The notes: generated by a model not told the origin, from the sequence alone. 64,000 nucleotides of DNA from Pseudomonas sp. GD04091 (GCF_029836165.1 NZ_JAOEBG010000014.1:62001-126000), one strand, 5' to 3'; counted from the first letter of the stretch, positions 1-9,555 are shown. Made by a program: numbers and translations.

Positions 1-1
1 G

Positions 2-1144
2 CTGGCGCGCGTCATCCAGGGCATCGGCGCCGGCGGCATGGTGTCGGTGAGCCAGGCGATCATCGGTGACTTCGTGCCGCCGCGCGAACGCGGCCGCTAC
101 CAGGGCTACTTCAGCAGCATGTACGCCCTGGCCAGCGTGGCCGGGCCGGTGCTTGGCGGCTGGCTGACCGAGTACCTGTCCTGGCGCTGGGTGTTCTGGA
201 TCAACCTGCCGCTGGGGCTGGCGGCCTTGTGGGTGATCCACCGTGCGCTGGATGGATTGCCGGTACAACGCCGCGAAGCGCAGGTGGACTATCTCGGCGC
301 GCTGCTGATGATCATCGGCCTGGGCGGTCTGCTGCTGGGCATCACCCTGGTCGGCCAGGGCCATGCCTGGCTTTCGACGCCAGTGCTGGCGCTGCTTGGC
401 TGCGCGGTGCTCGGCGTGCTGGTGTTCGTCATTCATGAACGGCGCTGTCGTGAACCATTGTTGCCGCTGGGGCTATTCGGCAATCGGGTCGCGGTGCTGT
501 GCTGGTGCGTGATCTTCTTCGCCAGTTTCCAGTCGATCTCGCTGACCATGCTCATGCCTTTGCGTTTCCAGGGCATCACCGGAGCCGGGGCGGACAGCGC
601 CGCGCTGCACCTGCTGCCGTTGGCCATGGGCCTGCCCATCGGCGCCTTCACGGGCGGGCGCATCACCAGCTTGACCGGCCGTTACAAGCCACAGATCCTC
701 ACGGGCGCACTGCTGATGCCCGTGGCCATCGCCGCCATGGCCCTGACGCCGCCGCAATCGGGGCTGCTCAGCGCGCTGTTCATGCTGCTGACCGGGATCG
801 CCTGTGGCCTGCAGTTCCCCACCTCTCTGGTCGGTACACAGAGCGCGGTGGAGATGAAGGATATCGGCGTGGCCACCAGCACCACCAACCTGTTCCGTTC
901 GCTCGGCGGGGCCATGGGCGTCGCTTGCATGTCCAGCCTGCTGCTGGCGCTGCTGCATCAGGGAGGCTTAGAGATGATGGGCAACCCGTTGCTGGGCAGC
1001 CTCAAGATGGGCGAGGCGGACCCACTGACCCAGGCACGCCTGCTGGAGACCTTCCGCCATCTGTTGCTGGCCAGTGCCGCGGCCTCTCTGATCGGGCTGT
1101 TGGCCGCGCTGGCGTTGCCGGACCGGCAATTGCGCGGGCGTTGA
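2..1144 (+). CDS. MFS multidrug exporter, DHA2 (EmrB/QacA) type, 5' truncated by window edge
   Basis: Proton-driven drug exporter of the inner membrane, as judged from family resemblance. The frame is open from base 2, so the start lies outside the window and 380 residues are visible. The visible start covers the end of TM4, then the motif-C-like stretch of TM5 (GPVLGGWLTE), followed by the WRWVFWINLP signature typical of DHA2 14-TM transporters. At least eight further hydrophobic segments follow. The gene converges on ttgR, which lies about 100 bp downstream on the other strand, so it may be part of the same resistance neighbourhood. Substrate cannot be read from sequence. No terminator with a U-run is seen after it. 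Confidence 0.85.
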   Translation: MARVIQGIGAGGMVSVSQAIIGDFVPPRERGRYQGYFSSMYALASVAGPVLGGWLTEYLSWRWVFWINLPLGLAALWVIHRALDGLPVQRREAQVDYLGALLMIIGLGGLLLGITLVGQGHAWLSTPVLALLGCAVLGVLVFVIHERRCREPLLPLGLFGNRVAVLCWCVIFFASFQSISLTMLMPLRFQGITGAGADSAALHLLPLAMGLPIGAFTGGRITSLTGRYKPQILTGALLMPVAIAAMALTPPQSGLLSALFMLLTGIACGLQFPTSLVGTQSAVEMKDIGVATSTTNLFRSLGGAMGVACMSSLLLALLHQGGLEMMGNPLLGSLKMGEADPLTQARLLETFRHLLLASAAASLIGLLAALALPDRQLRGR

Positions 1145-1243
1145 AAGCCCCGCGCCCTGCAGGGAGCAAATCCGGTCATGACAAAGTATTAATCCCCCCT
1201 TAATGTATGGGGGAAACACTTCATCACAATCATTCACAAAGTG

Positions 1244-1876
1244 TCATTTGCGCAGGCCCGGGCTCAAGCGCAGCATGTCCAGCCCGGTGTCGACCCATTT
1301 TTCAACGTCACCCAGCAGGTCGAAGCTGTCCGGTAGCAGCAACCAGCGCCCAATCAGGCCATCCACATAGGCAAATGTCGCAATGGCCGCCCGTTCGGGG
1401 TCGAGATCGGCCGGTAGCTGGCCACGTCGCACGGCGTTGGCCAGGGTCAGGGCAATACTCTGGTGGCAGTCCAGCACCGCCCCCTGGCGCTGCTGGCGAA
1501 TCTCACACATGTCGTCGGTGAACTCGCACTTGTGATGCAGGATTTCATTGATACGCCGGGTACGGGCATCGAGCACCAGCTCGCTGAACACTTGCAGAAG
1601 CAACTTGCGCATGCAGCCGAGCGGATCCAGCTCATCTTCGCTTTCACTGGCCCGGGCCAGGTGGTCATGCGTCTCGTGCAGGCTGTCGAGCAGCGCCTGT
1701 ACCAGATCGGCCTTGTTGCTGAAGTGCCAGTAGATCGCGCCGCGGGTCACCCCCGCGAGCTCGGCGATGTCGGCCAGGGTGGTTCGCGCAACCCCGCGCT
1801 TGTAGAAGGCCTTTTCCGCCGCCTCGATGATCTGGGCGCGGGTTTCCTGGGCTTCTTCTTTGGTTCGACGGACCAT
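1244..1876 (-). CDS. ttgR: TetR-family repressor of the TtgABC efflux pump
   Basis: Local repressor that blocks ttgABC and its own promoter and is released by drugs, flavonoids and other aromatic ligands (known for TtgR). It is 210 aa with an N-terminal TetR HTH (residues about 10-57, TLADIAELAGVTRGAIYWHF) and an all-helical ligand domain. The whole protein reads as TtgR of P. putida, including the IGRWLLLPDSFDLLGDVEKW helix near the C-terminus. The gene is divergent from ttgA with the operator in the shared 259 bp intergenic region. The ATG at 1876 is the family start. Confidence 0.96.
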   Translation of the reverse strand: MVRRTKEEAQETRAQIIEAAEKAFYKRGVARTTLADIAELAGVTRGAIYWHFSNKADLVQALLDSLHETHDHLARASESEDELDPLGCMRKLLLQVFSELVLDARTRRINEILHHKCEFTDDMCEIRQQRQGAVLDCHQSIALTLANAVRRGQLPADLDPERAAIATFAYVDGLIGRWLLLPDSFDLLGDVEKWVDTGLDMLRLSPGLRK

Positions 1877-2007
1877 GGCAGTACAACCTCGTCAGGCCCC
1901 GCACGCTCGCTTGGCGGGCGGGAATCAGGCCGGGGCAAGCTCTTTTCAAGGCCGCTCCCGGGTGTATTTGGGCGATCCGTGGCGAAAGATCCACGACTCA
2001 CCTGCGC

Positions 2008-2040
2008 TATTTACAAACAACCATGAATGCAAGTATATTC
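2008..2040. promoter_or_regulatory. TtgR operator in the ttgR-ttgA intergenic region
   Basis: An imperfect palindrome with half-sites TTTACA (2010-2015) and TGCAAG (about 2028-2033) separated by a CAACCATGAA spacer. It matches, from memory, the published TtgR operator, which overlaps the ttgR and ttgABC promoters. One half-site reads TGCAAG where I recall TGTAAG. Binding by TtgR here is inferred from position and similarity. Confidence 0.8.
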
Positions 2041-2135
2041 CTTAGCAAGCTATTTATCCACCGGATAGCGTTTTTCCTACAAGACTCTTCCACTATATTC
2101 TTGAGCTCCCCTGCTCCTGCGACCCGAGGATCCTC

Positions 2136-3290
2136 ATGCAATTCAAGCCAGCCGTAACCGCCCTGGTTTCCGCCGTGGCCCTGGCAACCCTGCTCAGTGG
2201 CTGTAAGAAAGAGGAAGCAGCGCCAGCGCCGCAGGCTCCTCAGGTCGGCGTCGTGACCCTGCAACCCCAAGCCTTCACCCTGACCTCGGAACTGCCGGGG
2301 CGCACCAGCGCCTACCGGGTGGCCGAGGTCCGACCACAGGTCAATGGCATCATTCTCAAGCGCCTGTTCAAGGAAGGCAGCGACGTCAAGGAAGGGCAGC
2401 AGCTCTACCAGATCGACCCCGCCGTCTACGAGGCCAACCTGGCCAACGCCCAGGCCAACCTGCAGGCGACCCGCTCGCTGGCCGAGCGCTACAAGCAGCT
2501 GATCGACGAGCAGGCCGTGTCCAAACAGGAATACGACGACGCCAATGCCAAACGATTGCAAGCCGATGCCTCGCTCAAGAGCGCCCAGATCGACCTGCGC
2601 TACACCAAGGTCCTGGCACCGATCAGCGGTCGCATCGGCCGCTCGTCGGTCACCGAGGGCGCACTGGTAAGCAACGGTCAGGCCAACGCCATGGCCACCA
2701 TCCAGCAGCTCGATCCGATCTACGTCGACGTCACCCAGTCCACCGCCGAGCTGCTGAAGCTGCGTCGTGACCTGGAAAGCGGCCAGTTGCAGAAGGCCGG
2801 CGAGAACGCCGCCCAGGTCCAGCTGGTGCTCGAAGATGGCAGCCTGTTCAAGCAACAGGGTCGCCTGGAATTCTCCGAAGTCGCGGTCGACGAGACCACC
2901 GGTTCGGTCACCCTGCGCGCCATCTTCCCCAACCCCGAGCACACCCTGCTGCCCGGCATGTTCGTGCATGCGCGGCTGAAGGCCGGGGTCAACGCCAACG
3001 CCATCCTGGCGCCGCAACAGGGCGTGACCCGCGACCTCAAGGGCTCGCCCACCGCACTGGTGGTCAACCAGGAGAACAAGGTCGAACTGCGCCAGCTCAA
3101 GGCCAGCCGTACCCTGGGCAGCGACTGGCTGATCGAGGAAGGCCTGAATCCGGGTGACCGCCTGATTACCGAAGGCCTGCAGTTCGTGCGCCCAGGCGTC
3201 GAGGTCAAGGTCAGCGAAGCCACCAACGTCAAGAAGCCGGGCGGCCCCGATCAGGCCAGCGCAGCGAAAGCAGACGCCAAAGCGGAGTAA
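2136..3290 (+). CDS. ttgA: RND efflux periplasmic adaptor (MexA/AcrA family)
   Basis: Membrane-fusion subunit linking the TtgB pump to the TtgC outer-membrane channel. It is 384 aa. The signal peptide ends in a lipobox (LLSGC, Cys at about residue 23), so the protein is probably lipid-anchored on the periplasmic side of the inner membrane. Next come a beta-barrel/lipoyl region (VRPQVNGIILKRLFKEGSDV), a helical hairpin (about 95-160) and a second lipoyl half (LRYTKVLAPISGRIGRS). A Shine-Dalgarno-like GAGGA precedes the ATG. It is the first gene of ttgABC, with 3 nt between its stop and the ttgB start. Confidence 0.97.
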   Translation: MQFKPAVTALVSAVALATLLSGCKKEEAAPAPQAPQVGVVTLQPQAFTLTSELPGRTSAYRVAEVRPQVNGIILKRLFKEGSDVKEGQQLYQIDPAVYEANLANAQANLQATRSLAERYKQLIDEQAVSKQEYDDANAKRLQADASLKSAQIDLRYTKVLAPISGRIGRSSVTEGALVSNGQANAMATIQQLDPIYVDVTQSTAELLKLRRDLESGQLQKAGENAAQVQLVLEDGSLFKQQGRLEFSEVAVDETTGSVTLRAIFPNPEHTLLPGMFVHARLKAGVNANAILAPQQGVTRDLKGSPTALVVNQENKVELRQLKASRTLGSDWLIEEGLNPGDRLITEGLQFVRPGVEVKVSEATNVKKPGGPDQASAAKADAKAE

Positions 3291-3293
3291 ACC

Positions 3294-6200
3294 ATGTCGA
3301 AGTTCTTTATCGATCGCCCGATCTTCGCCTGGGTGATCGCATTGGTGATCATGCTGGTCGGCGCTCTGTCGATCCTGAAGCTGCCGATCAACCAATACCC
3401 CAGCATCGCGCCGCCGGCCATCGCCATCGCCGTGACCTACCCGGGCGCCTCGGCGCAGACGGTGCAGGACACCGTGGTGCAGGTGATCGAGCAGCAGCTC
3501 AACGGTATCGACAACCTGCGTTACGTGTCGTCGGAAAGCAACTCCGACGGCAGCATGACCATCACCGCTACCTTCGAACAGGGCACCAACGCCGATACCG
3601 CCCAGGTCCAGGTGCAGAACAAGCTGAACCTGGCCACCCCGCTGCTGCCGCAGGAAGTGCAGCAGCAAGGTATCCGCGTCACCAAGGCAGTGAAGAACTT
3701 CCTGCTGGTGATCGGCCTGGTGTCCGAAGACGGCAGCATGACCAAGGACGACCTGGCCAACTACATCGTCTCCAACATGCAGGACCCGATCTCGCGTACC
3801 GCTGGCGTGGGTGACTTCCAGGTGTTCGGTGCTCAGTACGCCATGCGTATCTGGCTCGATCCGGCCAAGCTGAACAAGTTCCAACTGACGCCTGTGGATG
3901 TACGCACCGCGGTCTCCGCGCAGAACGTGCAGGTGTCTTCCGGCCAGCTCGGCGGCCTGCCGGCGCTGCCGGGTACCCAGCTCAACGCCACCATCATCGG
4001 CAAGACCCGCCTGCAGACCGCAGAGCAGTTCGAGAAGATCCTGCTCAAGGTCAACGCCGACGGCTCCCAGGTGCGCCTGGGCGATGTCGCCACGGTCGGC
4101 CTGGGTGGCGAGAACTACGCGGTCAGCGCCCAATACAACGGTTTGCCGGCCTCGGGCCTGGCGGTCAAGCTGGCCACCGGCGCGAATGCCCTGGACACTG
4201 CCAAGGCGCTGCGCCAGACCATCGCCGACCTGGAGCCGTTCTTCCCGCCGGGTGTCAAGGCGGTGTTCCCGTACGACACCACGCCAGTGGTCACCGAGTC
4301 GATCAGCGGGGTGATCCACACCCTGATCGAAGCCGTGGTCCTGGTGTTCCTGGTGATGTACCTGTTCCTGCAGAACTTCCGCGCCACCATCATCACCACC
4401 ATGACCGTTCCGGTGGTGTTGCTGGGTACCTTCGGCATCCTCGCCGCCGCCGGCTTCAGCATCAACACCCTGACCATGTTCGCCATGGTCCTGGCCATCG
4501 GCCTGCTGGTGGACGACGCCATCGTCGTGGTGGAGAACGTCGAGCGGGTGATGTCCGAGGAGGGCCTGCCACCGAAGGAGGCGACCAAGCGCTCCATGGA
4601 GCAGATCCAGGGTGCCCTGGTCGGTATCGCCTTGGTGCTGTCGGCAGTACTGCTGCCCATGGCGTTCTTCGGCGGCTCCACCGGTGTGATCTACCGCCAG
4701 TTCTCCATCACCATCGTCTCGGCCATGGGCCTGTCGGTGCTGGTGGCGCTGATCTTCACCCCGGCCCTGTGCGCCACCATGCTCAAGCCGCTGAAGAAGG
4801 GCGAGCATCATGTGGCCAAGCGCGGCTTCTTCGGCTGGTTCAACCGCAACTTCGACCGCAGCGTCGTGGGCTACGAGCGTAGCGTTGGCACTATCCTGCG
4901 CAACAAGATTCCGTTCCTGCTCGCCTACGCGCTGATCGTGGTCGGCATGATTTGGCTGTTCGCCCGCATTCCCACCGCGTTCCTGCCCGAGGAAGACCAG
5001 GGCGTGCTGTTCGCCCAGGTGCAGACCCCGGCCGGCTCCAGTGCCGAGCGCACCCAGGTGGTGGTCGACCAGATGCGCGAGTACCTGCTCAAGGAAGAAG
5101 CCGATACCGTGTCGTCGGTGTTCACCGTGAACGGTTTCAACTTCGCCGGTCGTGGCCAGAGCTCGGGCATGGCGTTCATCATGCTCAAGCCATGGGGCGA
5201 GCGCTCGAAGGAGAACAGCGTGTTCGCCCTCGCCCAGCGCGCGCAGATGCACTTCTTCGGCTTCCGCGATGCGATGGTGTTCGCCTTCGCTCCGCCCGCG
5301 GTGCTCGAACTGGGTAACGCCACCGGCTTCGACGTGTTCCTCCAGGACCGCGCCGGTGTCGGTCACGCGAAGCTGATGGAAGCGCGCAACCAGTTCCTGG
5401 CCAAGGCCGCGCAGAGCAAGATCCTCAGCGCCGTGCGCCCGAACGGCCTGAACGACGAGCCGCAGTACCAGCTGACCATCGACGACGAGCGCGCCAGTGC
5501 CCTGGGCGTGACCATCGCCGATATCAACAACACCCTGTCGATCGCCCTCGGCGGCAGCTACGTCAACGACTTCATCGACCGTGGCCGGGTCAAGAAGGTG
5601 TACATCCAGGGCGAGCCGAACTCGCGGATGAGCCCGGAAGACCTGCAGAAGTGGTACGTGCGCAACGGCGCGGGCGAGATGGTGCCGTTCTCCTCCTTCG
5701 CCAAGGGCGAATGGAGCTACGGCTCGCCGAAGCTGTCGCGCTACAACGGCGTCGAAGCGGTGGAGATCCTCGGTACCCCGGCCCCTGGCTACAGTACCGG
5801 TGAGGCCATGGCCGAAGTCGAGCGCATCGCCGGTGAACTGCCAAGCGGTATCGGCTACTCCTGGACCGGCATGTCCTACGAGGAAAAACTCTCCGGCTCG
5901 CAGATGCCGGCGCTGTTCGCCCTCTCGGTGCTGTTCGTGTTCCTCTGCCTGGCGGCCCTGTACGAAAGCTGGTCGATCCCGATCGCCGTCGTGCTGGTGG
6001 TGCCACTGGGTATCATCGGTGCGCTGATCGCCACCAGCCTGCGCGGGCTGTCCAACGACGTGTACTTCCTCGTCGGCCTGCTGACCACCATCGGCCTGGC
6101 AGCGAAGAACGCGATCCTCATCGTCGAGTTCGCCAAGGAGCTGCACGAGCAGGGCCGCAGCCTGTACGACGCGGCCGTCGAGGCCTGCCGCATGCGTCTG

Positions 6201-6446
6201 CGCCCGATCATCATGACCTCGCTGGCGTTCATCCTCGGCGTGGTACCGTTGACCATCGCCAGCGGCGCCGGTGCGGGCAGCCAGCACGCCATCGGTACCG
6301 GTGTAATCGGCGGCATGATCAGTGCGACCGTACTGGCCATCTTCTGGGTACCGCTGTTCTTCGTCGCAGTGTCGTCGCTGTTCGGCAGCAAAGAGCCGAA
6401 AGAAGACGCCACCCCTGAAACTCCACGTTATGAGGCTGGGCAATGA
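3294..6446 (+). CDS. ttgB: RND-type inner-membrane multidrug/solvent pump (HAE1 family)
   Basis: Proton/drug antiporter of the tripartite TtgABC pump, exporting antibiotics and aromatic solvents such as toluene (known for TtgB). At 1050 aa it has the full HAE1 length. The sequence shows the N-terminal FFIDRPIFAWVIALVIML helix, the paired aspartates of the proton relay (GLLVDDAIVVVENV), the TM10 lysine (GLAAKNAILIVEF), and two large periplasmic loops after TM1 and TM7. Its stop overlaps the ttgC start by 4 nt (ATGA), indicating translational coupling. Confidence 0.98.
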   Translation: MSKFFIDRPIFAWVIALVIMLVGALSILKLPINQYPSIAPPAIAIAVTYPGASAQTVQDTVVQVIEQQLNGIDNLRYVSSESNSDGSMTITATFEQGTNADTAQVQVQNKLNLATPLLPQEVQQQGIRVTKAVKNFLLVIGLVSEDGSMTKDDLANYIVSNMQDPISRTAGVGDFQVFGAQYAMRIWLDPAKLNKFQLTPVDVRTAVSAQNVQVSSGQLGGLPALPGTQLNATIIGKTRLQTAEQFEKILLKVNADGSQVRLGDVATVGLGGENYAVSAQYNGLPASGLAVKLATGANALDTAKALRQTIADLEPFFPPGVKAVFPYDTTPVVTESISGVIHTLIEAVVLVFLVMYLFLQNFRATIITTMTVPVVLLGTFGILAAAGFSINTLTMFAMVLAIGLLVDDAIVVVENVERVMSEEGLPPKEATKRSMEQIQGALVGIALVLSAVLLPMAFFGGSTGVIYRQFSITIVSAMGLSVLVALIFTPALCATMLKPLKKGEHHVAKRGFFGWFNRNFDRSVVGYERSVGTILRNKIPFLLAYALIVVGMIWLFARIPTAFLPEEDQGVLFAQVQTPAGSSAERTQVVVDQMREYLLKEEADTVSSVFTVNGFNFAGRGQSSGMAFIMLKPWGERSKENSVFALAQRAQMHFFGFRDAMVFAFAPPAVLELGNATGFDVFLQDRAGVGHAKLMEARNQFLAKAAQSKILSAVRPNGLNDEPQYQLTIDDERASALGVTIADINNTLSIALGGSYVNDFIDRGRVKKVYIQGEPNSRMSPEDLQKWYVRNGAGEMVPFSSFAKGEWSYGSPKLSRYNGVEAVEILGTPAPGYSTGEAMAEVERIAGELPSGIGYSWTGMSYEEKLSGSQMPALFALSVLFVFLCLAALYESWSIPIAVVLVVPLGIIGALIATSLRGLSNDVYFLVGLLTTIGLAAKNAILIVEFAKELHEQGRSLYDAAVEACRMRLRPIIMTSLAFILGVVPLTIASGAGAGSQHAIGTGVIGGMISATVLAIFWVPLFFVAVSSLFGSKEPKEDATPETPRYEAGQ

Positions 6447-7885
6447 CCAAGTCTTTGTTATCCCTGGCGGTCACCGCCTTCATCCTCGGCGGCTGCTCGC
6501 TGATCCCCGACTACCAGGCGCCGGAATCCCCGGTGGCCGCGCAGTGGCCACAAGGCCCGGCGTACTCGCCGACCGAGTCGGCCAACGTCGCTGCAGCCGA
6601 ACAGGGCTGGCGCCAGTTCTTCCACGACCAGGCGCTGCAGCAGCTGATCCAGACCTCGCTGGAAAACAACCGCGACCTGCGCGTCGCGGCGCTGAACATC
6701 GACGCCTACCGCGCCCAGTACCGCATCCAGCGCGCCGACCTGTTCCCGGCCGTTACGGCCAATGGCAGCGGCAGCCGCCAGCGGACGCCGGCGAACATGT
6801 CGCAGACCGGCGAGGCGGGCATCACCAGCCAGTACTCGGCCACCCTCGGCGTCAGCGCCTATGAGCTGGACCTGTTCGGCCGGGTGCGCAGCCTGACGCA
6901 ACAGGCCCTGGAGACCTACCTGTCCAGCGAGCAGGCACGCCGCTCCACGCAGATCAGCCTGGTGGCCAGCGTGGCCAACGCCTACTACACCTGGCAGGCC
7001 GACCAGGCCCTGCTGAAGCTGACCGAGGAAACGCTGAAGACGTACGAAGAAAGCTACAACCTTACCCGTCGCAGCAATGAGGTAGGCGTGGCTTCGGCGC
7101 TCGACCTGAGCCAGGCGCGTACCGCCGTGGAAGGCGCTCGAGTCCGGCTGTCGCAGTATCAGCGCCAGGTCGCCCAGGACCTGAACAGCCTGACCGTGCT
7201 GGTAGGGACCGGAGTGGGCACCCTGCCCAAACCGCTGGAGCTCAATGCCGACCAGCTGGCCGAAGTACCGGCCGGCCTGCCGTCCGACATCCTGCAGCGC
7301 CGTCCTGACATCCAGGAAGCCGAGCACCTGCTCAAGGCCGCCAACGCCAACATCGGTGCGGCCCGCGCAGCGTTCTTCCCAAGCATCAGCCTGACCGCCA
7401 ACGCCGGGACCCTGAGCCCGGACATGGACGGGCTGTTCAAGGGTGGTTCGGGCACCTGGCTGTTCCAGCCGCAGATCAACCTGCCGATCTTCAACGCCGG
7501 CAGCCTGAGAGCGAGCCTGGACTACTCGAAGATCCAGAAGGACATCAACGTCGCCCGCTACGAAAAGACCATCCAGACCGCCTTCCAGGAAGTCTCGGAC
7601 GGCCTGGCCGCGCGCAAGACCTTCGAGGAGCAGTTGCAGGCCCAGCGCGACCTGGTGGCCGCGAACCAGGACTACTACCGCCTGGCCGAGCGCCGCTACC
7701 GCATCGGGATCGACAGCAACCTGACCTTCCTCGATGCCCAGCGCAACCTGTTCAGCGCCCAGCAGGCACTGATCAGCGACCGCCTGTCGCAACTGGTCAG
7801 CGAGGTCAACCTGTACAAGGCCCTCGGCGGCGGCTGGTACGAGCAGACCCAGCAGCAGGCTTCGATCCAGACGCCAAAAGGCTGA
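6443..7885 (+). CDS. ttgC: Outer-membrane efflux channel lipoprotein (OprM/TolC type)
   Basis: Outer-membrane exit duct of the TtgABC pump. It is 480 aa. The N-terminal signal peptide ends at LGGC (Cys 18), typical of OprM-type lipoproteins. Two tandem outer-membrane efflux repeats follow, each ending in a long helical region (for example YELDLFGRVRSLTQQALETY and LFQPQINLPIFNAGSLRASL). It is the third gene of the operon, starting in the 4-nt overlap with ttgB and followed by a strong intrinsic terminator. Confidence 0.97.
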   Translation: MTKSLLSLAVTAFILGGCSLIPDYQAPESPVAAQWPQGPAYSPTESANVAAAEQGWRQFFHDQALQQLIQTSLENNRDLRVAALNIDAYRAQYRIQRADLFPAVTANGSGSRQRTPANMSQTGEAGITSQYSATLGVSAYELDLFGRVRSLTQQALETYLSSEQARRSTQISLVASVANAYYTWQADQALLKLTEETLKTYEESYNLTRRSNEVGVASALDLSQARTAVEGARVRLSQYQRQVAQDLNSLTVLVGTGVGTLPKPLELNADQLAEVPAGLPSDILQRRPDIQEAEHLLKAANANIGAARAAFFPSISLTANAGTLSPDMDGLFKGGSGTWLFQPQINLPIFNAGSLRASLDYSKIQKDINVARYEKTIQTAFQEVSDGLAARKTFEEQLQAQRDLVAANQDYYRLAERRYRIGIDSNLTFLDAQRNLFSAQQALISDRLSQLVSEVNLYKALGGGWYEQTQQQASIQTPKG

Positions 7886-7904
7886 TTGCTCCAGCAACAG
7901 CATC

Positions 7905-7930
7905 AAGCCCACCCTCGCGGTGGGCTTTTT
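7905..7930 (+). terminator. Rho-independent terminator of ttgABC
   Basis: A perfect 9-bp stem (7905-7913 with 7919-7927), loop TCGCG, followed by a T-run, lies 20 bp after the ttgC stop. Confidence 0.92.
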
Positions 7931-7944
7931 GTTTGGAGCTTCTA

Positions 7945-8040
7945 CCGGCCTCTCGCCGACAAGCCGGCTCTCACAGGTACAGCGCAAGCCATGAGATCAG
8001 CGCGAACCCTGGGAGCGCCGGCTTGCCGGCGATGAGGCCC
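7945..8040. repeat. REP-type inverted pair
   Basis: Two REP-like arms (about 7945-7975 and 8009-8040) face each other, each with a GCCGGC core and a (T)GGGAGC/GCTC(T/C)CA half. They are imperfect copies of the P. putida REP palindrome and sit between the ttgC terminator and the porin promoter region. Confidence 0.7.
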
Positions 8041-8056
8041 GATGCCCAAACAATTC

Positions 8057-8071
8057 GTTCGATAATCGCCC
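8057..8071. promoter_or_regulatory. PcaR-like box upstream of the OprD-family porin
   Basis: The 15-mer GTTCGATAATCGCCC differs at one position from GTTCGATAATCGCAC, the reverse complement of the box found in front of pcaR in this same window (21701-21715). It lies 150-165 bp before the porin start in an otherwise gene-free 336-bp interval that also holds the ttgC terminator and a REP pair. Function is inferred from this match. Confidence 0.65.
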
Positions 8072-8221
8072 CCTTCCACTTGCGACGAATTGCCTCGCGC
8101 CCACCCTCCCCCGCACCATCACCCACGCAACGTTGCACAAGTTCTCTCTAAAGACGCCAACCCTGCGGCCCGCACCCGCAGCGCACCGGCTCGCCCAATA
8201 AAAACAAGAGATCCACGACAG

Positions 8222-9475
8222 ATGAGCACTTTGCAACCCGCACGCCAGCTGCTGCCGGGCCTGTTGGCCCTGTCCTGCGCCCTGCCCGTCCTGGCCGCCG
8301 AAGGTGGCTTCCTGGAGGACGCCAAGGCCAGCCTCAACCTGCGCAACTTCTATATCAACCGCAACTTCGTCGACCCGGCCAACCCCCAGGGCAAGGCCGA
8401 GGAATGGACCCAGAACTTCATCCTCGACGCCCGCTCCGGCTTCACCCAGGGCACCCTGGGCTTCGGTGTCGATGTGCTCGGGCTGTACTCGATCAAGCTG
8501 GACGGTGGCAAGGGCACGGCCGGCACCCACCTGCTGCCGGTGCACGACGATGGCCGCCCGGCGGATGACTTCGGCCGCCTGGGCGTGGCGTTCAAGACTC
8601 GCCTGGCGCAGACCGAACTGAAGGTCGGCGAATGGATGCCGGTACTGCCGATTCTGCGCTCGGACGATGGTCGCTCGCTGCCGCAGACCTTCCGCGGCGG
8701 CCAGCTCACCTCGAAGGAGATCGACGGCCTGACCGTCTATGCCGGCCAGTTCCGTGGCAACAGCCCACGCAACGACGCGAGCATGGAAGACATGTTCATG
8801 CAGGGCCGCGCGGGTATCACCTCCGATCGCTTCAACTTCGCCGGCGGCGAGTACACCTTCAACGACAAGCGCACCCTGGTCGGCCTGTGGGATGCCCGAC
8901 TGAAAGACATCTACCGCCAGCAGTACCTGAACCTGGTGCACAGCCAGCCGCTGGGCGACTGGACCCTCGGCGCCAACCTGGGCTATTTCCTCGGCAAGGA
9001 GGATGGCAGCGCCCGCGCGGGCGACCTGGACAACCGCACCGCCTCGGCGATGCTCTCGGCGCGCTACCAGGGCCATACCTTCTACGTCGGCCTGCAGAAG
9101 GTCAGCGGCGACGATGCCTGGATGCGGGTCAATGGCACCAGCGGCGGCACCCTGGCCAACGACAGCTACAACGCCAGCTTCGACAATGCCGGGGAGCGCT
9201 CGTGGCAGGTACGCCATGACTTCAATTTCGTCACCGTGGGCATTCCCGGGTTGACCTTGATGAACCGCTATATCAAGGGCGACAACGTGCATGCCGGCGG
9301 TGCGAACAATGGCAAGGAATGGGCGCGGGAGAGCGAACTGGCCTATGTCGTGCAATCGGGGACGTTCAAGGACCTGTCGGTGAAATGGCGCAACTCGACC
9401 ATGCGCCGGGACTTCAGCACCAATGCGTTTGACGAGAACCGGTTGATCGTCAGTTATCCGTTCAATCTCCTTTGA
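8222..9475 (+). CDS. OprD-family outer-membrane porin (BenF-like)
   Basis: Substrate-specific outer-membrane channel. It is 417 aa. The ATG at 8222 starts a clean signal peptide (cleavage after ALPVLA) followed by FLEDAKASLNLRNFYINRNF, the usual N-terminus of mature OprD-type porins. The body alternates beta strands and ends in a C-terminal aromatic/leucine strand (LIVSYPFNLL). Upstream in-frame codons to 8090 cover REP-side DNA and were rejected. OprD porins near catabolic genes often admit aromatic or organic acids. The PcaR-like box upstream suggests protocatechuate or 4-hydroxybenzoate pathway compounds, but this is inference. Confidence 0.92.
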   Translation: MSTLQPARQLLPGLLALSCALPVLAAEGGFLEDAKASLNLRNFYINRNFVDPANPQGKAEEWTQNFILDARSGFTQGTLGFGVDVLGLYSIKLDGGKGTAGTHLLPVHDDGRPADDFGRLGVAFKTRLAQTELKVGEWMPVLPILRSDDGRSLPQTFRGGQLTSKEIDGLTVYAGQFRGNSPRNDASMEDMFMQGRAGITSDRFNFAGGEYTFNDKRTLVGLWDARLKDIYRQQYLNLVHSQPLGDWTLGANLGYFLGKEDGSARAGDLDNRTASAMLSARYQGHTFYVGLQKVSGDDAWMRVNGTSGGTLANDSYNASFDNAGERSWQVRHDFNFVTVGIPGLTLMNRYIKGDNVHAGGANNGKEWARESELAYVVQSGTFKDLSVKWRNSTMRRDFSTNAFDENRLIVSYPFNLL

Positions 9476-9478
9476 CTC

Positions 9479-9555
9479 CAGCGCGGGGCGAGCCTGCTCC
9501 CACGCCGCTCCTACGTTGTGCACGCGGCGTGGGAGCGGGCCCGCCTCGCGATCAG
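9479..9555. repeat. REP-type inverted repeat after the porin gene
   Basis: Two inverted arms (GCGCGGGGCGAGCCTGCTCCCAC and GTGGGAGCGGGCCCGCCTCGCG) flank a GC-rich loop directly after the porin stop. It matches the other REP palindromes of the window and may stabilise or end the porin transcript. Confidence 0.8.

Noticed and set aside
1193..1214. Hairpin TCCCCC/GGGGGA between the MFS gene and ttgR
   Set aside because: Six-bp stem without U-run on either strand, so not called a terminator.
2007..6443. 1478-codon open frame on the minus strand across ttgA and ttgB
   Set aside because: Mirror of the ttgAB coding frame in high-GC DNA; low-complexity Gln/His/Gly/Asp-rich translation and no homology. 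ttgAB are certain.
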